The notes under the pieces were generated by a model. The model searched no databases, was not told the DNA's origin, and saw only the letters and a list, made by a program, of their open reading frames with translations. Both the position numbers and the translations under genes were made by a program. Positions 32,443-44,324 of a stretch of 64,000 nt of DNA are shown here, piece by piece. Source of the stretch: Leguminivora glycinivorella (Eukaryota > Arthropoda > Insecta > Lepidoptera > Tortricidae); assembly GCF_023078275.1 (NCBI RefSeq), contig NC_062980.1:1930001-1994000 (forward strand). Direction: 5' to 3'. Positions within the stretch are counted from its first letter, which is position 1. Every line of letters begins with the position of its first letter.

Positions 32443-33295
32443 TGCATTTGGCTACGCACCCTGGTCGGGACACATTTTGCATAAAGCTTAAGAATAAATG
32501 GAGTAACAAGGCGGAGTTTGTTTCCTTTCAGAAAATTCCATCTGAAACGTGCCTGTAACCTTCAATTACTTTTAGTAGCTTTCAGGGACCTTGAGGTTTT
32601 TGCTAAAGAAATTCAATATTTAGGAGATTTTAGTGTATTAAAAAAAACATGAATAAATTTATGAATTTATGAAAATATTTGTTTTTATTGAATTTAGTTA
32701 ACTTTAAGGGATGGTCCTTTAGATCAAATACAATTAATTTATCTAAGAAACTAGCGTCTTAACTCTTACGGTTATCGAGTTACTAAAAAAATAAAACTGC
32801 ACTGAAGCTTTAGTAGTTTCATGTGCTCTGCCTACCCCTTTATGGGATACAGGCGTGATTGTATGTAAAAAAATAAAAATAGGTAATTAGGTAGTGAACA
32901 CGTGTGTGACAGCCTTTACCACTTCCCAGTGTTATTTGTTTTGACATGTGCCGTCAATCACTTAACACTAACTTGAATATTATTCTTATGGATCTCTCAC
33001 ACTAATTAATTCATTTATTATGTATGAAAACGATGAAAAAGTTTTTTTTTGCGAATTTAACTAAAAGTGATATACGGGGTGGTTCCTGATAATGAACCTA
33101 ATAACGTGTAGAATTTAACGGAAAATAAAAAACACGGTGTATAGATCACATGGCACTTTCTAATCTTTCTATAAATATGGACAGTTGGACACATCCTAGC
33201 GCCCATCCCGTTCCGTTTGTTTGAAATAATTTATCTAGTAAAAAACAGAATCCCCAATATATTATGTATTAGGTACTAGCTTATTAGGTGTAAAG
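32443..33295. other. No feature recognised
   Basis: AT-rich spacer without coding evidence. Confidence 0.4.
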
Positions 33296-33603
33296 TTAAC
33301 GGATCGTATCCGGAACACCACGCTGCGCTCCAAAACGAAAATAGTTGACGTAGTTCGGAAAGCGGCTAAGCTGAAGTGGGACTGGGCTGGTCATGTCTGC
33401 CGAATGCCGAATGAGCTATGGGCCAAGATCACCACAGAGTGGCAGCCCAGGCCAAAACGGGGACCCGGCAGACCACGTATGCGATGGCGGAACGAGCTAG
33501 ACTCCTTTTTGGAAGAATGGCCGAGGACTGCTCAACACAGGGAAGAGTGGAAAAAGCGGGGGGAGGCCTTTGCCCAGCAGTGGGACATGATAGGCTCCCA
33601 ATA
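33296..33603 (+). pseudogene. RTE-type LINE, C-terminal end of the RT ORF
   Basis: One open frame encodes DRIRNTTLRSKTKIVDVVRK, WDWAGHVCRMPNELWAK, then RPKRGPGRPRMRWRNELDSF and a final FAQQWDMIGSQ before an in-frame TAA series. This is the conserved tail of endonuclease/RT proteins in RTE-like LINEs. The RT core is absent (5' truncated). The matching 3' tail repeat follows immediately. Confidence 0.85.
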
Positions 33604-33783
33604 ATAATAATAAAGGTACTAGCTTTGCTCGCGTTAGAAACAGACAAGAAATAGCCTATGTCACTCTCCGACCCTTCAACTATCTCCACTTAAAAAATCA
33701 CGTCAATTCGTCGCTCCGTTTTGCCCTGAAAGACGGGCAAACAAACAGACATACACCCTTTCCCATTTATAATATTAAGTATG
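33604..33783 (+). repeat. RTE-type LINE 3' tail repeat, copy 3
   Basis: A TAA repeat at the join, then 'tttgctcgcgttagaaacag' and an end at 'tataatattaagtatgga'. Its position behind the RTE coding fragment links this tail family to that LINE. Confidence 0.75.
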
Positions 33784-34182
33784 GATAGTATATAGTATAG
33801 TTATAGATTAGCAAAGTGCGTAACAGAGTGCGCAGATTGTCACACAAATACACGTCATCTTATAGACATGTCCAAATGACAGTAAATATTCGTGCTCCTC
33901 ACAAAAGTAAATGCCAAGGCTTAAGTGAATCAAGCCTTTTCATAAATTCCTCAAATTAGAATTACGAGAAACCTTTTATGACGCGGCTAGCGATAATATC
34001 ACTCATAAAAAATACATAAAACTGTTTATGGGTCTTCGTGAGGCAATTTTGAGAACGACAACACTGGGCCATTCGGAACGTTTGTTTAACATTTTTAGCT
34101 GATGGGCCGGTACAACGCTGCCTCCACTGGAGATGAGAGGTACAATAGGAAAAAAATTTTGACAAAACCCCCGCCCACGACA
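33784..34182. other. No feature recognised
   Basis: No repeat match or ORF supported. Confidence 0.4.
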
Positions 34183-34590
34183 TAGTTTTTTTTTATATAC
34201 TACGTTGGTGGCAAACAAGCATAAGGCCCGCCTGATGTAAAGCAGTCACCGTAACCTGCGCGTTGCCGCCCCATTAGAAACTTGTACGTTCCCTTTTGCT
34301 GTGTTAAGTACACAGCAAAAAGGAGTGTACAAGCTCCAAGGAGGGTTCGGGTTGCCGACGACTCAAAGGACAATAGACGGAACAAGTTAGTTCCGTAAGT
34401 CCTCCCATCATCAGCACACCACACCCTCGTTGAGCTCTGGCAGCCTTACTCACCAGCAGGAACACAAATTTACACTATGAGTAGGGTTTAGTGCTATTTG
34501 GCTGCGGTCTTCTGTAAGGCGGAGGTACTACCCCAGTTGGACTCTGCTCTAGATTCGAGCGAGACGATATCCGCTGTGCTGTGCTGTCAT
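34183..34590 (+). repeat. Interspersed repeat B, reference copy
   Basis: It starts with a T run and 'tactacgttggtggcaaaca', then 'gcccgcctgatg', 'ttgccgacgactc', 'gttccgtaagtcctcccatc', 'accctcgttgag' and 'ttggctgcggtcttctgt'. These landmarks reappear, interleaved with repeat A, at 37199-37634. Confidence 0.65.
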
Positions 34591-34960
34591 AAAACATGGC
34601 TAAGGACACTCCAGACTAACTCAGCTTTTAGACAAAAATACTGCTTATACTGGTTTGTAATTCATTGTTTATTCCTATTTCTTTCCTACTTTTTTTTACA
34701 TCCTTGTGTCACGTTTATGTAAACTTAAACATACCTAATCGCACGTTTGTCTCTCGGAGCAAAATTGTATGTTCTAACATTCAGTGGAAACTGTTTTGGC
34801 TAATGTGTTAGACTATAAGAAATTATTTATGTATGCTGTTTGTTTCCCTAATCAATAAAAAAAAAAACTAAATGAAAATCGCTTCATCAGTTCGGGAGCT
34901 ACGATGCCACAAACAGTAGAGAAGAGAAAATACTGATAACGAGGGAACTGACTAAAATGA
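34591..34960 (-). repeat. Repeat T2 fragments around an unassigned insert
   Basis: 'catggctaaggacactccag' at about 34595-34630 and 'gttcgggagctacgatgcca' at about 34890-34912 match the two halves of the T2 copy at 57430-57670. The ~240 bp between them is unassigned. Confidence 0.45.
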
Positions 34961-36147
34961 AAGAAGAGGAAGACACACATTCGCAGTTATCCTTTTTACG
35001 GTTCCGTAGCTACCAAAAAGATAAAGGAACCCTTATTATGGTGCCACTCTGTTCGTCTGTCTGTCTGTTTACAATCGCTGTGCTATGTAGGAATAGTTCT
35101 AAACACCAATAATTTGCATGCTTATTCAAGTAGAATGTACGCACTTTTTGTATACTTACACTTAAGAACTCACTGTAATACTACATTTTTGCAAATAAAT
35201 ATTGATTGATTGATTGATTGATAATAGCTACGAGTATTATCATACAGTCAACCAATTTGAATCCTAGGCCACTATAGAACCTTGTCACAGTAAACGTCGA
35301 AGTGACTTCTTTGACAAATAAGGCACGGTGTCATTGAGACAGGGTTCTAGAGTGGCCTTGGATTCTAATTGCTTCTGTACCTATAATGCCGGCTACATAC
35401 CTTTCCTATCCGTTCCATTTGATAACAAAAGCCTATTTTAAATTCTATTGCAAGTCAGGCTGTAAAGGAGGCATATCTCCACAATACTAACGCCTCCTTC
35501 CATCTTCTCCCATTTCTGTTGCGTAACAAAAAATAGTATTTTCCAATTAGTTCTTAAAATCCCAAATTACGGGATAAATCGGCGCTAGCTTACCAAATTA
35601 GTAATCGGTTTACAACCGAACGTTTTAATCCTAAGGAATCTGTAAAATTCTGCAGAAATCCGCCTATATTAAGAGCTTTAATAATAAATAAACAATGTTT
35701 GCTACTGAATGCCTAATTGGTAGTTATACCGTACCGTGGCATTTATTTATATTACTTATTTCATATAAAATAGATAAAAGTAAGTAAACACTTCGTGGAA
35801 TTCTTTACAAATACAAAATAAACGCAAAATGGTTTGTCTAATCCTGTAATTTGGCTCAGACGTCTCGAAGTCAAAATAATTAAATGTCTTATTCTCACAA
35901 TTAATATCTTCTTATTAAAATGTACTTAAGTACAAATAAACCCAGCAATAAGAAGTGTCAGGAGCACGCGAGTCGTAAGCACAGTTTAATGAAATAATTA
36001 AGTCTACGTGAATTTATTGTTGCTTTGTTTCGCGATCCTATTTACGACTGGAGATAGCTAAAGCCGATACATTATGTACTTGTACCTGTATATTCAGTTT
36101 AGGTACTTGGGTATTTAAAAACCGTAAACAAATAATTTAGTATTTAG
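34961..36147. other. No gene; short TTGA microsatellite
   Basis: A TTGA repeat occurs at 35203-35221, and 'ggttccgtagctacc' with a GTCT run near 35000-35070 is another T-type repeat piece. No ORF is supported. Confidence 0.4.
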
Positions 36148-36438
36148 TAGGGTAGTTGGGCCATTTTTTTCAAAGTTGTCCACCCCACTTTTTTTTGGAT
36201 TTGGAAATTTGTATGTGTTTTCCACTCAGAATCCCGAGCTCTTTCAATTATAATAGGAGAAAAAAAGTGTCCCAAGGTTTTTTTCCCATTCCGTTACCAT
36301 TTTTTCATACATTTTGTATGGCGGTAACGGAATGGAAGGTTCGAAAAAATGTATGGAAATCTTGGGACATTTTGTTTTCCTATCAGGGTCGAAAGAGCTC
36401 GCGATTCTGAGTATTAATCGCGTAAAATGTGTTGGGCA
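36148..36438. mobile_element. Palindromic MITE, family P2, full copy
   Basis: Nearly the whole length folds on itself: 'ccattccgttaccatttttt' pairs with 'ggcggtaacggaatgg', and 'cactcagaatcccgagctct' with 'agctcgcgattctgagta'. The half copy is at 3693-3872. Confidence 0.75.
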
Positions 36439-36599
36439 CATATGGGTTTAGTAGCCTAAAAAACTTTTTGAGGGTAGATTTCATTTACATTTATTTAAAT
36501 ACTATGAAGATACAGTATTCTAACAAACCTTCAAATATTTCACATACCTATATCTGATACCTTATGCTGCAAATACCTTGAAATTCATTAGTTTCCCGC

Positions 36600-36910
36600 A
36601 AGAACGGTAATACGGGTCTGACAAAGTCCATACAAAAAAGCGTACCCCTGAAGCCCCCATATAAGCTTTTTAGGCTTAAAACTAGTTGGCGCTGTTTCGC
36701 AACCTGAAAGTGGCCAAAATCATATTTTCCCCAAATAGTTTTGAGTGTTTTTATTTTTTATAAGAACAAAATGAATGTCATATTTCTTTATTGTAATATC
36801 ATGATATCACGTCAATACACATTTAAAAAATTGTAGGCATCATCAATGTAGTTATGATAGTATTTAATAGATGGCGCTAAAAAATCAAGGTACGATTCTT
36901 AGTATGAAGA
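36600..36910 (+). repeat. Repeat K, copy 2
   Basis: Matches 17190-17430 and 40735-41020, including 'ggcatcatcaatgtagttat'. Confidence 0.7.
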
Positions 36911-37198
36911 TTGTAAATCTATATAAATAATCCTTGGTTTCCCAAAAACAAATGATTTCCCTTTTTCCACAACACATCTTTACCGTAATAGAGCAAAAAC
37001 CAAAAGGCCACTGAATGACCTCGAAAGTTCTTGCATAACAATCTCCCATCCCTTTCATTCAACAGGCTTACGAAAGAGATGAACGATAGAAATCGGTTCT
37101 GAAAATCGGTTTAGCAAGCTCCCTAATGAGAGAAAGCTGTTCCAAGTACTTGTCTGTTAGGACCGTGGTTAAATTACTATGTCGCGATGCCAATATAC

Positions 37199-37634
37199 TT
37201 TTTTTTTTTTTATACTACGTCGGTGGCAAACACGTGTTTTGTCCTTTGATACCAGCGGTAACCGTAACGCATTTTATCCAACTCAAACAGTGTAATGCCT
37301 TGAATAAAGTCAAATTAACTGCTTTTTGATAAAAGTAGGTTAATCTAGTAATAAAGATGATTTACCACCTGTGGAACTACGGAAGCAGTGATAAACGCAT
37401 TTTTTGCGTTTTAGTTTCCGACGACTCATAGTGAGGGGAAAACAAGTTTTCCGTAAGTCACTCCCGTCATCAAATGTATTTTACACCCTCGTTGAAAAAC
37501 TCGGCAGTTCAGGATTCTATTCGGCAGAACACAACACTATGAGTCGGGTTCAACTAGTGAATCCTTTGGCTGCGGTTTTCTGTCCACAGGCGTTAAAATA
37601 CAACTTTGCCCCCTTGTATAACAAATAACTATTA
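37199..37634 (+). repeat. Interleaved mosaic of repeats A and B
   Basis: It begins as B ('tactacgtcggtggcaaaca'), becomes A ('cacgtgttttgtcctttgat') to about 37418, then alternates in blocks of about 5-20 bp: B 'gacgactca', A 'tagtgaggggaaaa', B 'ttccgtaagtc', A 'aatgtatttta', B 'caccctcgttga', A 'ttcaggattctattc', B 'cactatgagtcgg', A 'gtgaatccttt', B 'ggctgcggttttctgt', then A to the end. Order and spacing follow both parents in parallel. Confidence 0.8.
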
Positions 37635-37699
37635 TACAATGGCGATATAAATTGGTCAAGTGCGAGTTTTTAACTTTCGAGGGTCATCTACAACGTTCA

Positions 37700-37960
37700 A
37701 TTAATTATATCACTACACGGTATAAAACAAAGTCCCCCTCGGCGTCTTTCTGTGTTTTTGCGTGTGTGTTCGTGAAAAACTCATTCTGGACGGACTTCCT
37801 TGTGGTTTTCCCCTATGAATAGAATGATTAAAACCGAAATAAATTACACATATGAAAAAAAAAGTGACCAAGGCCTCTGGTTGGTACCTAAGGCTGGAAT
37901 GAACCAGCGTTCTTCAATTAAAATACTAGAACGATTCTGAACCCTTTGACCGCCTAGAAC
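37700..37960 (-). repeat. SINE family S3, degenerate copy
   Basis: The 3' body 'gaaataaattacacatatga' and 'aagtgaccaaggcctctgg' followed by the tRNA-like piece 'aaggctggaatgaaccagcg' match the arms at 44325-44437. The 5' part is lost. Confidence 0.55.
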
Positions 37961-38161
37961 GCCTAAAGGCGTCGTCTGCTGTCGTGTCGACACGACGCCA
38001 GCAATGCCTAAAGTTGCTATGGCGGACGCTGTCAAAACAATCGTCCTGCTGACAGATAAGGTTTATTTTCGTTATTTACTAGCAGAGCTATTGCCGTGTA
38101 GGCCTACACTTTGACGCGAGAGGCAAAGCGTTCAAAAGGTTAAGGAAGGTTTGGGTATATA

Positions 38162-38939
38162 ATTTTCTCAAACATGGTATGAAATATTGATGTTATGTGC
38201 CTTATAATTGGCAGCGAAGTATGACGTTGCAGGTGCGGCTAGGACGATTGATAGATAATGGAATTTCATACAAACCTTGCAGGCCAAGGCCGGCAAAGTC
38301 CCCTTTTTAGGGTTCCGTAGTCAACTAGGAACCCTTATAGTTTCGCCATGTCTGTCTGTCCGTCCGTCCGTCCGTCCGTCCGTCCGTCCGCGGATAATCT
38401 CAGTAACCGTTAGCACTAGAAAGCTGAAATTTGGTACCAATATGTATATGAATCACGCCGACAAAGTTAAAAAATGGAAAAAAATGTTTTATTAATTTCC
38501 AAACACAGATAATTGTGACATAACATCCTCCTAAAGGAAAAAAAAAGTATTTAACCATATGTTTAAAAAATATGAAAAAAATCACAAAAGTTAAAAGACT
38601 AAAAACTATAAGGGGAAAAATACTTTATAGACGATAATTGTGACATAACATCCAGACTTAAAATAAAAACTATAAGGGGCTTTAAGACGTGCCGACTGCA
38701 AACTGGTACGGGCCCTAGACAATATTTGATTTTGGGTGCGTTTTCATACAAAAAATTTTTTTTCCTTTTTTTTTTAAATTTTTTTTTAACTTTTTGTTTT
38801 TTTATAAGCGTATACGGGGTGTCAAAGGGGAACGAAAATTCGATTATTTTTGCGCTACGACGCACCGTTTAGGAGATACAGCCATCCAAAGTTACTATTT
38901 TCAGTAGACTTTATTTATTTCATACCATGTTTGAGAAAA
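38162..38939. repeat. Inverted pair around a T1 copy
   Basis: TTTTCTCAAACATGGTATGA at about 38163 is repeated in inverted orientation ending near 38939. The enclosed part includes T1 copy 3 (38299-38600, reverse) and two copies of 'taattgtgacataacatcc' (about 38509 and 38635). Confidence 0.6.
38299..38600 (-). repeat. Repeat T1, copy 3
   Basis: Reverse-strand T1 with 'ggttccgtagtcaactagga', a GTCC/GTCT run at 38350-38392 and 'cagtaaccgttagcactaga'. Confidence 0.75.
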
Positions 38940-39434
38940 GCACTATACATACCTCGGCGGGAAATGGGGCTGCCGGCTGAAGACATATAGACGGCCGAGC
39001 GAAGCGAGGCTGGATAAGTAGGTCTGAGGCGGGCAACCTTTGTCCCGGCCTCTGTAGTAATGTACTATTATTAAGTTTCTTACTGATGTGGGATCACCAT
39101 CTGTATTGAGTATTATCTGGATCTATTTTTTTCAATAAGAGGAAAGGATTGCAATATTATTCGCCAGAAAAAGGAAGAATTCACCAAAATGTCTTAACCG
39201 GTCTTAACCCAAGTTCGTTAACATATCACATGAAACAGCCTAAATATAGCACATTTTTGTGACGCATAACTCGTGATAGGTGTCAATAGCGAGAGGGCAA
39301 CATCCCGCGGGCAGTCAATGAACCACCTCTGCAAGTATCCATTACTGAGGCGTCTTCTCGTTATATTTTGTTTTATTAGCCTCTTATATTTCGGGGGTCA
39401 TACCTGGGTACGTATCCAAATGCACAAACGGTTA

Positions 39435-39553
39435 GACCGTTTTCATATTATCCGATCCGATATCGGATACCTGGAAGCAATAGCGTAAGATGGCGCCTGT
39501 AATGTATGAGATATCCGACATCCGATATCGGATCGGATAATGTGAAAACGCAC
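39435..39553. mobile_element. Harbinger-type MITE Hb, copy 2
   Basis: The same termini as 28880-29012, with TTA at 39432-39434 and 39554-39556, a second independent 3-bp TWA duplication. Confidence 0.85.
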
Positions 39554-39619
39554 TTACGATAATATCTTTTCACCACACAAACTGGTAAAAACTTAAAAAC
39601 TCTCTTTGCTATTCGAAAA

Positions 39620-39735
39620 AATAAATAAATAAATACATATTATAGGACATTCTTACACAGATTGACTGAGTCCCACGGTAAGCTCAAGAAGGTTTGTGTT
39701 ATGGGTACTCAGATAAAGATATATATAATATACAA
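39620..39735 (-). repeat. SINE S1 3' part
   Basis: Reverse-strand 'acattcttacacagattgac' and 'tcccacggtaagctcaagaa'. It ends at repeat A copy A5. Confidence 0.7.
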
Positions 39736-39741
39736 ATACCG

Positions 39742-40058
39742 TTAAACAACAACTTTGCCCCCTTGTAAAACAAGTAACTATTTCACCTTAGTACCTACAT
39801 CGGAAACGCGTGTGACACATCTTTTAATGCCAGCGGATAAGAAAGCATTTTATCCACTAGTGGATAAAGTAATTTGACCTTGAATATACTTAGTAAAATT
39901 TTCTTCTTCAAAATTGATAAAACGGGGTGAATCCGATGACGACGATGATTTATTACCTGTGGAACTACTGGAAACAGTGATAAACGCGTTTTTTACGTTG
40001 TACTTTCCTCGATATAGTGAGGGAAAAAGTTTTGTGTTACACACGGGTGCAAATGTAT
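39742..40058 (+). repeat. Repeat A, copy A5, with end-to-start junction
   Basis: The segment opens with the end of family A ('acaactttgcccccttgtaa', 39750-39783) and continues directly with the start of A ('tcggaaacgcgtgtgacaca'), running to 'gggtgcaaatgtata'. The order is therefore permuted relative to A1-A3, as in a head-to-tail tandem that lost its outer parts. Confidence 0.7.
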
Positions 40059-40734
40059 AAAATTGGCAGCACCAGATTCTGGATATTGGTCAAATTGTAA
40101 AGAACTGAGGTTCATATATTTCAAAATCGTGCCGAGAGATGGCAGATAATGCACACACATTTAACTTTACCAATAATTTCTCTATATACTCGACGATTCT
40201 CTTTGAGTATACGCTTCAAGTCGCTCTTGGCGGCGTATTTCATCTGAATTATCGTTGTACGTTTCATCCCTTTCTTTTGGCGGGTAATTTTACCGCTCAG
40301 TGCCTGTCCAATTACGAGATTGTGCGGATTCACCCGGTTTCCACGGTCAGTTAAAAGTGCTGAGATAGTAGCTGTCAGTAAAACACAAGTAAAGGAACAT
40401 TTTTAAAGGGTCTTAGATCGGTATCAAAACATATAATACCATCCATTTTAGCTACTAATTACAAGTTCCGGCATCATTTGACAAATTTATTCAACGATGC
40501 TATAATTTTTTATTAGAAAACACTAGCGACTCGCGCCGTCCCGGCTGCGCACGGGTATTATGCATAATAAACCTGCCTCTTGTGTCACTCTATTAAAAAA
40601 CCTTATCAAAATCCGTTGCATAGTTTTAAAGAGTATACGCATATAGGGAGAGATAGAGAGACAGCGCGAAGTGACTTTGCTCGATACTATTATATACTAT
40701 GCAGTGATTTAGTTTCAGGTAAGGACCATATAAT
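40059..40734. other. No feature recognised
   Basis: Small overlapping open stretches exist on both strands near 40121-40354, without recognisable content. Confidence 0.35.
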
Positions 40735-41020
40735 ATGGGACAGAAAAAGCCCACACAAAAAAGAGTACCCCTGAAATGTATGGACATTTTAGGCTTAAAC
40801 TAGATGGCGCTGTTACGCAGCCTTGAAGTAACCAAAATCATTTTCCCGAAATATTTTTACGTGGTTTTATTTCTAATAAGAACAAATATGACATGCTTCT
40901 TTATTATAATATCATGATATCACGTCAATACACATTTTGAAAAAAAAAATAATTTTAGGCATTATCAGTGTATTTAATAGGTGGCGCTAAAAAAATGAGG
41001 TACGATTGTTAGTATAGAGA
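40735..41020 (+). repeat. Repeat K, copy 3
   Basis: Contains 'agagtacccctgaaatgtat', 'actagatggcgctgttac' and 'atatcatgatatcacgtcaa'. Confidence 0.7.
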
Positions 41021-41032
41021 CTGTATATATTT

Positions 41033-41355
41033 TTATTTATTTATTTATTTATTATTCAAATAAGTTACACAGCATAACAGTAAAACCAAAGCACTGTGAA
41101 ACTAAGAAATAAAAACAATAGGTATAAATATAGCACAACAGTAAAAATCAGACAAAAAAAAAAAAATATTCTATTTAGGCGACGACGTAACAGCGTGGCT
41201 CCGTTGCGTCGTCTGACACGGCGTAGGGTTCGGCAGGTTGCCCCGGAACCGCCGAAACACCACATATTATATAAATGATCCTTGCTTTCAGGCAAGCATC
41301 GAACTTGTGACCCGCTGTGTCCTGCTGGATTACCAATCCGATTGCTCTTAATCAA
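41033..41355 (-). repeat. LINE/SINE 3' end with TTTA tail
   Basis: A TTTA repeat at 41033-41056 looks like a minus-strand 3' tail. Towards the 5' side, 'cacaagttcgatgcttgcc' (minus strand) resembles a tRNA B box. The class is uncertain. Confidence 0.45.
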
Positions 41356-41436
41356 GTGAGACGAAATTTACCAGAAGCATGTCATTTTTTACAATACATA
41401 ATTTTGTGTAAAAGTTAATGTGAAAATATCGGAAAA

Positions 41437-41524
41437 TTTCAATGGAAAAATCCAAGATGGCGCCTGTAATGTATGGGATATCCGTCCGACATCCGATATC
41501 GGATCGGATAATGTTAAAACGCAC
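41437..41524. mobile_element. Harbinger-type MITE Hb, truncated copy
   Basis: It has the interior 'aatccaagatggcgcctgta' and the right terminus 'cggataatgttaaaacgcac' followed by TAA. The left terminus is missing. Confidence 0.75.
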
Positions 41525-43540
41525 TAACGCTTGTCATACTCTTATTAAACTTTTTATTTAAAATAAATAGCAGTATTTCTTAATGACCTATTCAACAAGT
41601 CAACAATTATTAAAACATAAATGGAACAAAACTCCACATATTGGAAACTCAACCAGGCAAATAATTAGTTATTAAACTAGATTCAATAAAATTAATGTCT
41701 AATTTCGAACGGGAAAACTGGAAATAATGAATTTCCGCGAATGAAAAAACTGCTAATTCCATTAGTTTTAAACTTTCTGGAACTGGAATGGAGTTTCGAT
41801 AATTGAATAATGTTCCTACTGCGCACAAATTACATCAATGCAATAAAAAAGTAGAAGTTAATGTTTTATATAATTGTTATTATGCATTCTGAAGTTTAAC
41901 TGTCGCCTTGAGTGTGATTGCTGTATCATCCAATATTTTTTTCTTGTCGGAGTCTTTTTTTTTCGTCAGAGGTGGAGATAATCCTCATTGGATACTGCCA
42001 ACCCGATATCCTGGCAGTATTCCCGACTCAGCTGGGCTTGCTCCAGCCGCCTACGGACTAAAAGCCCTCCAACCTGTTCAGTGCAATGTTTTCGGAAACT
42101 CGGCGCTACCGGTATACACTTTATTTCCGGGTGTGTGATTGTGCAATCCGGGTTATAGTGTTTGTGTATTGTGAATGTGTTGGTTATAGTGTTTGTGTGT
42201 TGTGTCATGTCATCCACCTGTGCGCGGTTACTTTTCTTTCATGTAGCTGTTTTCTTTATATTTCCATGTGTAAACTCCAGGCCCATTTCATGCTGTATCA
42301 CATTAACGGCAAAATATACACTTCTTCTTTTAGAAATATTTGTTTTATGTAGCACTTTAATACTTAATGTAAGTTTTAATGTTAAAATGTAGGTATATGA
42401 GTGAAATGGTTCAATTTTGTTATTTCTAACTCATTGGCACGCTTATACCGTTTTATTAATTATTTATTTATTGTTCAATATGTAAACCTAATACCCGTCC
42501 AGATGGCGATGATTACCGCCTCGCAATGTGGGTGCGTTCAGATATGTAAGGGCAGTGAGTCCTTTAGCCTAGGGGTCATCGCTTTATTAAACTTACTTAT
42601 TTTTTTTTGTAATTATGAATTACTTACAAATAAACTATGTGATTGGGCCTCCATCGCTTTATTACTTCATTTATAAATGCGAACCAGTCAAAGCGTTTTT
42701 AGGCAAACGAAAAATAGGACGTTTTGCTTAGAAAAGACACATTTTTGAAGAGAAGTAGACTATCATCAATCTGCGTAAGTTGCTTGTAACTTTTTGTAGC
42801 TAAAATTATTTTCTTTAAAACTTTAAGTTGCATGAGTCGTCGGCAAACTTCTCTTATGCGTAGGTACCTACATATACAAATCAATCATTAAATCATAATG
42901 TATTACACATCGCGTCTCAGCATGTCGCAAGAAAATAAGGCCATTCGAATGCATCGGTCGCTGTCAACTTTCAAACATCTGCAGGGCCATTCCCACCCCT
43001 TAACCTTATCAAACCAATTTTATTTGACCTCTGAAGCTGGATAGCGTAATAAAATATAAGCCAATAGTATAAGTGATTTTACATATAAATTTGAAGTAAT
43101 TTTACATGCAAAGAGAGATCTTATTTATTTTATTATTTATATAACCTAACATGGTGTCACACTGCTGATCAAAAACTTTTCGTTTTCCACGACCCCTAGG
43201 AAATAAGGACAGTACCGTAGCCAAACGGTAGCTTGTATGAAAACTGCATGCTGACTGCATACGCATACGCAACGTAGCAGTTGCAAAGTATCAGTCCTTA
43301 GTGCCTCATCTGGTCTTCTAGACAGTGAAACATGCGTCTGCGGAAAGGCTAGCAGTAAGCAGTAACGCCGTGATTTTGCATGGACGTCGGTCGCGGCGCG
43401 ACGAAATCAAACCTTCGATCTCTATGAAAGTGTCATAGGTGAACCCTGTCGATGAACTTTCGATGATAGGCGATGCGATGCGACGCGAAGGCGATGATCG
43501 TGCGACCGTCGTCCACGCAAGCCACGACGTAACCTACAGG
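41525..43540. other. No gene supported
   Basis: Several overlapping open stretches at 41908-42676 (plus) are short and lack recognisable domains. A more GC-rich piece at 41990-42120 may be part of an old repeat. Confidence 0.35.
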
Positions 43541-43637
43541 CCCTTTAGCACAACTTGCCTTGTCGCGCGCGAGTCCATACATCAAGCGCGACTTCAAGTA
43601 TGAACTTGCGCACGACAAGGCAAGTTGTGTTAGAGGG
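43541..43637. mobile_element. 97-bp palindromic MITE
   Basis: The left arm CCCTTTAGCACAACTTGCCT matches the inverted right arm CCCTCTAACACAACTTGCCT, both followed by TGTCG. Confidence 0.7.
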
Positions 43638-43960
43638 TCAGATAAATTTTGAGGAATATGTCTATTTCATCTCGACATCTCTTCCAAAAATATTATTAGG
43701 TCATATTATTCTGGTTTTGACTAAGTGAAGTGGCAAACTTTGGGGATAGCCTCAGGCTTAATTAGCAGGTGGCTTCTGACTTAAACGTTAGGAGTTTGTT
43801 ACTAAATTAGGCTTTTAACCTTGGGCTGTTATTTTGTTATCACAGGTGTTAACGAAAGTTTGTTTCAACTTTTTGCAAAATTAAGTCGTTGTTTAAGACA
43901 GCCAGAGGCTTATTCTGAACAATTTTTATTCAAGTATTTGTGTTATGAACATGATCTGGA

Positions 43961-44082
43961 GGGCGATTTTTAAATCTCGCACACGGGATTTTGTCACTAA
44001 AATACCGGTTGAAAACGGTGACGCCTATTATTTTCAGTGACAGTTTTCTGAATTCGAACGCGTGAGACTAAAAAATCGGCCC
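43961..44082. mobile_element. 122-bp palindromic MITE
   Basis: The left end GGGCGATTTTTAAATCTCGC and inverted right end GGGCCGATTTTTTAGTCTCA, plus the paired inner blocks 'gtcactaaaata' / 'tattttcagtgac', show the fold. Confidence 0.65.
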
Positions 44083-44324
44083 GCTGTGTCTAAAATGATT
44101 GTGGTAGTTAAATAAATTATATTTGCGAGAATACAATTTACAAGCACTCTTCAGTAAAATATGTATACAATTTGAAGAAGTACAGTTTGATTACTAATAG
44201 TGTCAGACAACAGTCGCTCTTATCGCTAAAAAGTGATCTCATCCAGACAATTTCTAAAAAGCTGTTTAAAAATACCAAACTAATAATTTGTGATTATTTT
44301 CATGTTATAATTTAGTTTTTGTTT

